From positions 3,018,697-3,082,696 of the forward strand of contig NC_060907.1 in assembly GCF_014805685.1 (NCBI RefSeq): 64,000 nucleotides of DNA, given 5' to 3'. The notes beneath the pieces are model-generated. The model did not search any database. It was given only the letters and a program-made list of their open reading frames with translations, and was not told where the DNA came from. Below, piece after piece: positions 60,385 to 64,000 of the stretch. The position numbers were made by a program, and so were the translations under genes. The stretch comes from Silurus meridionalis (taxonomy: Eukaryota > Chordata > Actinopteri > Siluriformes > Siluridae). Numbering within the stretch: the stretch's first letter is position 1; each line of letters opens with the position of its first letter.

Positions 60385-62181
60385 TGTGGAATTTTTTGAT
60401 TGACATCATAACAGTCAGCATATATCTGTTAATCAATGTATAATTATTCTATGTACCTGAAGTAATGAATAATTAATGTTTAATCACCTTTAGAGTATAA
60501 GATTTAATTAGCTTGCCTGCTTATCAGGTCAAGACCTTAAACCTAGCTTAAACTAGCTTATTTAGCTTGCTTAAAATAACCACAACAGGAGACCAGTTAG
60601 AAAAGACCACCATGTTTATTCATTAGACCCAGAAAAGCTTATGTGGGTACAGGCACTCAGAGGGAAACACTCACAGATAGGGAGATAAGAGCCAGAAGGC
60701 TCAAGAAACCTGTAAGGAAAAGGAGTTTCAAAGGAAGGTCAACAGAAGGTATTTGGTCAGGCTCAATCATGATGACACTGGCAGGTGAAGAAGGCGCAGG
60801 GAAGGACTGCGAGGAGAAGTAGGAGAATAGGATGGAGAGCCAGATGGATAAGGAGTTGGAGGACGAGGCGGAGTGTCAGGCGCAGTATCAGTGTCAGAAT
60901 CATCATGAGTAGAACCAGCAGGAAGAATCACCACAGGGTCAGTCTGAGTGCCCACATCCATGGTAGAAGGAGAAGTGTGAGAAGCAGAGGAAGTATCAGG
61001 ACGAACAGGGTCATCAATAGGATTGACCAAATAATTGCCCAGATCATCAAGCAGGCGACCAATCTGGAAGTGGCGGTAGGAAATAGAAAGGACCCTAGGG
61101 TAGGGGCTTCCAACGTAAGGTTTGCCCTTGGTAACCTTATAACGAGCTACAACACAAGAAAGAGAGCACAGGGCAAGGGTCAATGGATAGCCTGGTGGCA
61201 AATAAGTAGGAAGGAACCAGTACAACACAGTAGGTGTTGAACTAGCGCACAGCCAAGCATGAAGGGCAAAAACAGCAGTATAATCAAGTATAATCATAAT
61301 ATTAGCAAAAGTGCATAAGAGCATAAGGATAGAAGGTTTAAGGAAATATATAACCATAGAAATAAGAATAAAATGAGAAGAGACTTACGATAATCGAGGA
61401 AGAAGAAAATAAGAAATAATCCAAGTGAGTTGAAGAGCAAAACCAAAATGAAGTGGCTACAACGAAAGCTGAGACCAGAATGAGGGAGACAAAGTGAGTT
61501 TTAAAAAATAAAGCCCTCAAAAGGCCCGGAAATAATGGGAAATAAGTAAGAGAAATCACGTGGGGGAAATGACGACAGGAAAGGGAAGAACCAGGGAGAA
61601 CCAGAAATAATGGGATTTGAAATAGACCACGTGATGACTAGTAATTAGTGGGAAGGGCCTAAAAACCGAGCAGTAGGGACATAATGGGATTTGACCCAAA
61701 ATCATGTAAATCAAGGAAGGAGGCGCCTAAAGGCGCCTGCACATAAATAAGAGACGAGCTCAGCAGTCTAGGCACTTGTTCATTGGTGTGCAGTTCGTGC
61801 TACAGCAGGAGCAACTTCGAGACCGGTCTGAAGACTTCTATCACAGGATTTTAGTTGTTACTTTCATTTTTGGGTGAGCTCCACTTTGTGGAAACTACCT
61901 AAGTCTTTTTGGTGGAAATCACCTTAGGTGATTTTACCCATTGGGGTTTTTGGGACTTTCCTTTTTGAAGCATCTATTATTCTGTGAAGAGGTTTTTGTT
62001 TGGTGATTGATCTTCTCCGCAGAGAAAAGAAATAAACTTGTATTTGCTGTCCTTCTCATCCAAGCCTCTGGGCCTTTTTATTGGGAGTCCTAACCGAGTT
62101 TTGTGAAAGCTAATTGGTAATAAAGGGAACTTGGAGCACTCCTGAGGTGTTTGGTCTCAGAGGGGATTCTGAGATCCGACA
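60385..62181 (+). repeat. 3' LTR
   Basis: 1797 bp, same ends as the 5' LTR. It follows the polypurine tract and runs into the AGGG duplication and the RTE-like LINE. Confidence 0.93.
60767..61357 (-). CDS. Antisense reading frame in the 3' LTR
   Basis: 196 codons from ATG (61357), antisense to the virus within U3. Hydrophobic N-terminal region (about residues 5-35 and again 45-70), a central part (KPYVGSPYPRV, HFQIGRLLDDLGNYLV), then acidic and Pro/Ser-rich sequence with SPSYSPTSPRSPS, reminiscent of the RNA polymerase II tail heptad. Frame lost near 60800 by one missing G relative to the 5' LTR. No family recognised. Confidence 0.4.
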   Translation of the reverse strand: MVIYFLKPSILMLLCTFANIMIILDYTAVFALHAWLCASSTPTVLYWFLPTYLPPGYPLTLALCSLSCVVARYKVTKGKPYVGSPYPRVLSISYRHFQIGRLLDDLGNYLVNPIDDPVRPDTSSASHTSPSTMDVGTQTDPVVILPAGSTHDDSDTDTAPDTPPRPPTPYPSGSPSYSPTSPRSPSLRLLHLPVSS

Positions 62182-62790
62182 AGGGGAATGAAAGTCAGTA
62201 GGATTAAGACTGAGTACATGTGTGTGAATGAGAGGGCAGTGGAGTGGTGTGGTTGCAGAAAGAAGAGGTGGAGAAGTTCAGGTACCTGGGGTCAACAGTG
62301 CAAAGTCATGGAGAGTGTGTTAGAGAAGTAAAGAAAAGAGTGCAGGCAGGGTGGAGTGGGTGGAGAAGAGTGATAGCAGAAGTGATTTGTGATAGAAAAG
62401 TATCTGTGAGAGTGAAAGGGAACGTTTAAAGGACTGTGGTGAGACCGGTGATTTTGTATGGTTTAGAGACAGTGGCATTGAGTAAAAGACAGGAGGTGGA
62501 GCTGGAGGTAGCAGAGCTGAAGATGCTGAGGTTTTTGTTGGGAGTGACGATGAAGGACAGGATTAGAAATGAGTTTATTAGAGGGACAGTGCATGTAGGA
62601 CATTTTGGAGACAAGGTGAGGGAGATGAGATTGAGATGGTTTGGAGGGACATGGGGTATATCAGTAGGAGAATGCTGAGGATGGAGCCACCAGAAAGAAG
62701 GGAAAAAAGGAAGACCAAGGAGGAGTTTTATAGATGTGGTGAGTGAAGACATGCAGGTTTGAAAGAGGCAGATGTAGAGCACAGGGGCGT
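62182..62790 (+). pseudogene. RTE-like LINE, right part (C-terminus)
   Basis: Continues the LINE after the retrovirus: FRYLGSTVQSHGECVREVKK, then LYGLETVALSKRQEVELEVA and RIRNEFIRGTVHVGHFGDKV, the usual C-terminal domain of fish RTE-type LINEs. Frame changes near 62430 and stops at the end. Confidence 0.8.
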
Positions 62791-62814
62791 ATGAAGACAC
62801 AAGAAAAATAGAAG

Positions 62815-62930
62815 AAAAAAAAAAAGTCAAAGTCTCCCCAAAAGGAAATACTTTCAGAAAGTACAGATACATGAAAAAGCTACAGTAATGCATTAATTTT
62901 ACTTTGTTACTGTTCATCACTGCTTATGCA
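62815..62930 (+). mobile_element. hAT-type MITE fragment
   Basis: tttcagaaagtacagatac and ttttactttgttactg resemble the element at 114-750. One end only. Confidence 0.5.
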
Positions 62931-63309
62931 AAAAAATCTAAAACTGGAGACTCCTTCCACAAATAACTAAATAAATAAACACCACTATAGACCAACATTC
63001 ACATTTTTATCCCATTTACGTAGAACGTCCTCAAAACAACCACTACTGACAATCTGACTTCAACAGCTCTGTGCAGATATCAGGATGAAAAAAGGAATCA
63101 GTGAGTTGGAATCTCAGACTATATTACTTTTGCAGACGTTTCAGTCTAAAAGTCATTCCACAGATTAAAACTAGCGTGTTTTTTCTATTAGTGCGTTTGT
63201 GTATTACATTAGCGTTTCCTCTGCTTCCTGTTTTACTAAACGTCTTGGTCTTTACCTCCTCAAACACACCCATTGCACACGTTTATTCTCTTTTAATGCT
63301 GAAAAAAGG

Positions 63310-63600
63310 ATGTTAAATCGGCGTCGGAGTGTGTGGAATGAGGAATGCGAGCGGAGATGAGGAATGTCCTCACACACAGCAGGAGGCAGCAAGAGAATGT
63401 GAAGTGTGTGACTGCGGTGTGGTGTTTGTGAACCCTGACTTTTCTTCTGCTTTACATACACACAGCCTTCAATATGTCTCGCCTCAGGAGAATAGAACAG
63501 AAGAAACAGCAGGGTGTGGAAGGACGGCGCTGAGGCGGCGCCTCACTGTAGCATGTGTAGCAAGTGAAATTATTTGTGAGTATTTACCTCACAGTCCCTT
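63310..63600 (+). promoter_or_regulatory. Possible promoter / first exon of a neighbouring gene
   Basis: Richer in G+C and CpG than its surroundings (cggcgtcggagtg, gcgagcggagatg, ggacggcgctgaggcggcg). An ATG near 63474 begins MSRLRRIEQKKQQG and stops soon after unless spliced. Speculative. Confidence 0.2.
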
Positions 63601-63659
63601 TTGTTCAGCTCTTACTTTGTTTACGATGTGGACAAGCTGTAACCTATGGTCCCTACATT

Positions 63660-63955
63660 AATAATCAGTGACTAGTTTAACCTCAAACCACGTAGAAACA
63701 ACGTAAAAACACTCATTTGTACGTCACAATCATTAATATTACCTCAGAGTTGCTAGTTTTAGCTTAGACTCACAAATTCTACCTCAGCATTTTCAGTTGT
63801 TTGTCACAAATTTTACCTCAGGGTCTCTAGATTTCGCATACACTTAAATATTATCTCACCATTTCTAATAATGTCACACTTACAAATTTTTCTAGTTGTT
63901 TTCTAGAGTTTCTAGTTGTAGTTCACACTCACAAATTTTACCTTAAAGCCTTTAT
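63660..63955 (+). repeat. Diverged tandem repeat, about 40-50 bp unit
   Basis: Repeated blocks of the type cacaaattttacctcag and tttctagttgtagttcac. Confidence 0.6.

Positions 63956-63960
<5 letters not shown>

Positions 63961-64000
<40 letters not shown>
63961..64000 (+). repeat. (CA)n microsatellite
   Basis: Runs off the right edge. Confidence 0.95.

Larger units (their letters stand above)
46390..62181 (+). mobile_element. Class-I endogenous retrovirus, 15.8 kb, pol-deleted
   Basis: Two LTRs (46390-48207, 60385-62181), TG...CA ends, and the 4-bp target duplication AGGG at 46386-46389 and 62182-62185. The empty site reconstructs a continuous RTE-like LINE. Order: LTR, primer site, leader, gag, protease, pol stub, env, two accessory genes, polypurine tract, LTR. 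A DD37E transposon (56173-57725) sits at the end of env. The gamma-type env (CXXC, CX6CC) and the in-frame gag-protease stop fit gamma/epsilon-like retroviruses; LTR similarity suggests a fairly recent insertion. Confidence 0.92.

Noticed and set aside
1..64000. CRISPR arrays, bacterial operons, tRNA or rRNA genes
   Set aside because: No regular spacer-repeat array, no ribosome-binding-site gene order, no cloverleaf or rRNA sequence recognised; this is vertebrate nuclear DNA.

Overview
The window is nuclear DNA of a ray-finned fish: one vertebrate complement gene with GT-AG introns, embedded in a teleost-type transposon mix (Tc1/mariner, hAT, L2/Rex-like and RTE-like LINEs, DIRS, Gypsy, a class-I endogenous retrovirus) and AT-rich microsatellites. 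The repeat family mix is common in otophysan fishes such as catfishes, but the species cannot be fixed from the sequence.

Left half (3012-36987, + strand): the 3' two thirds of a complement C3-like gene. I can trace 27 exons with matching splice phases, corresponding to human C3 exons 15-41: linker, beta/alpha processing site, anaphylatoxin, MG6-MG7, CUB, thioester domain, MG8 and C345C. The 5' exons lie beyond the left edge. The thioester GCGEQN is intact, but the catalytic histidine of the thioester domain is replaced (Ser/Gly), as in the non-His C3 isotypes of some teleosts. The splice phase fails at one junction (26518/27086), so as written the frame stops inside MG8, although all later exons are intact. 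The introns carry a DD34E Tc1 element, an L2-like LINE with a DD37E element inserted in it, a decayed Gypsy LTR element containing a coding minisatellite, a Gypsy chromodomain relic, MITEs, SINEs, and in the last intron a DIRS retroelement.

Right half (37000-64000): no host gene is certain. It holds repeats in layers: minisatellite, truncated Tc1, a second DIRS copy interrupted by a LINE, a decayed LINE, and an RTE-like LINE (about 44725-46389 and 62182-62790) that was split by a 15.8-kb endogenous retrovirus (46390-62181, 4-bp target duplication AGGG).

The retrovirus is the most unusual content. It has 1.8-kb LTRs, each with an antisense reading frame; a Phe-like primer binding site; a repeat-bearing leader; gag in two frames; a protease in frame with gag behind a single UGA; almost no pol (reverse transcriptase, RNase H and integrase are missing); a gamma-type env with a long, furin-site-bearing leader; and, between env and the polypurine tract, two tandem, mutually homologous accessory genes of a kind I do not recognise. 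A DD37E transposon is inserted at the very end of env. Many of its frame breaks, and the break in the C3-like gene, are single-base differences often in homopolymers, so part of the damage may be sequencing error.
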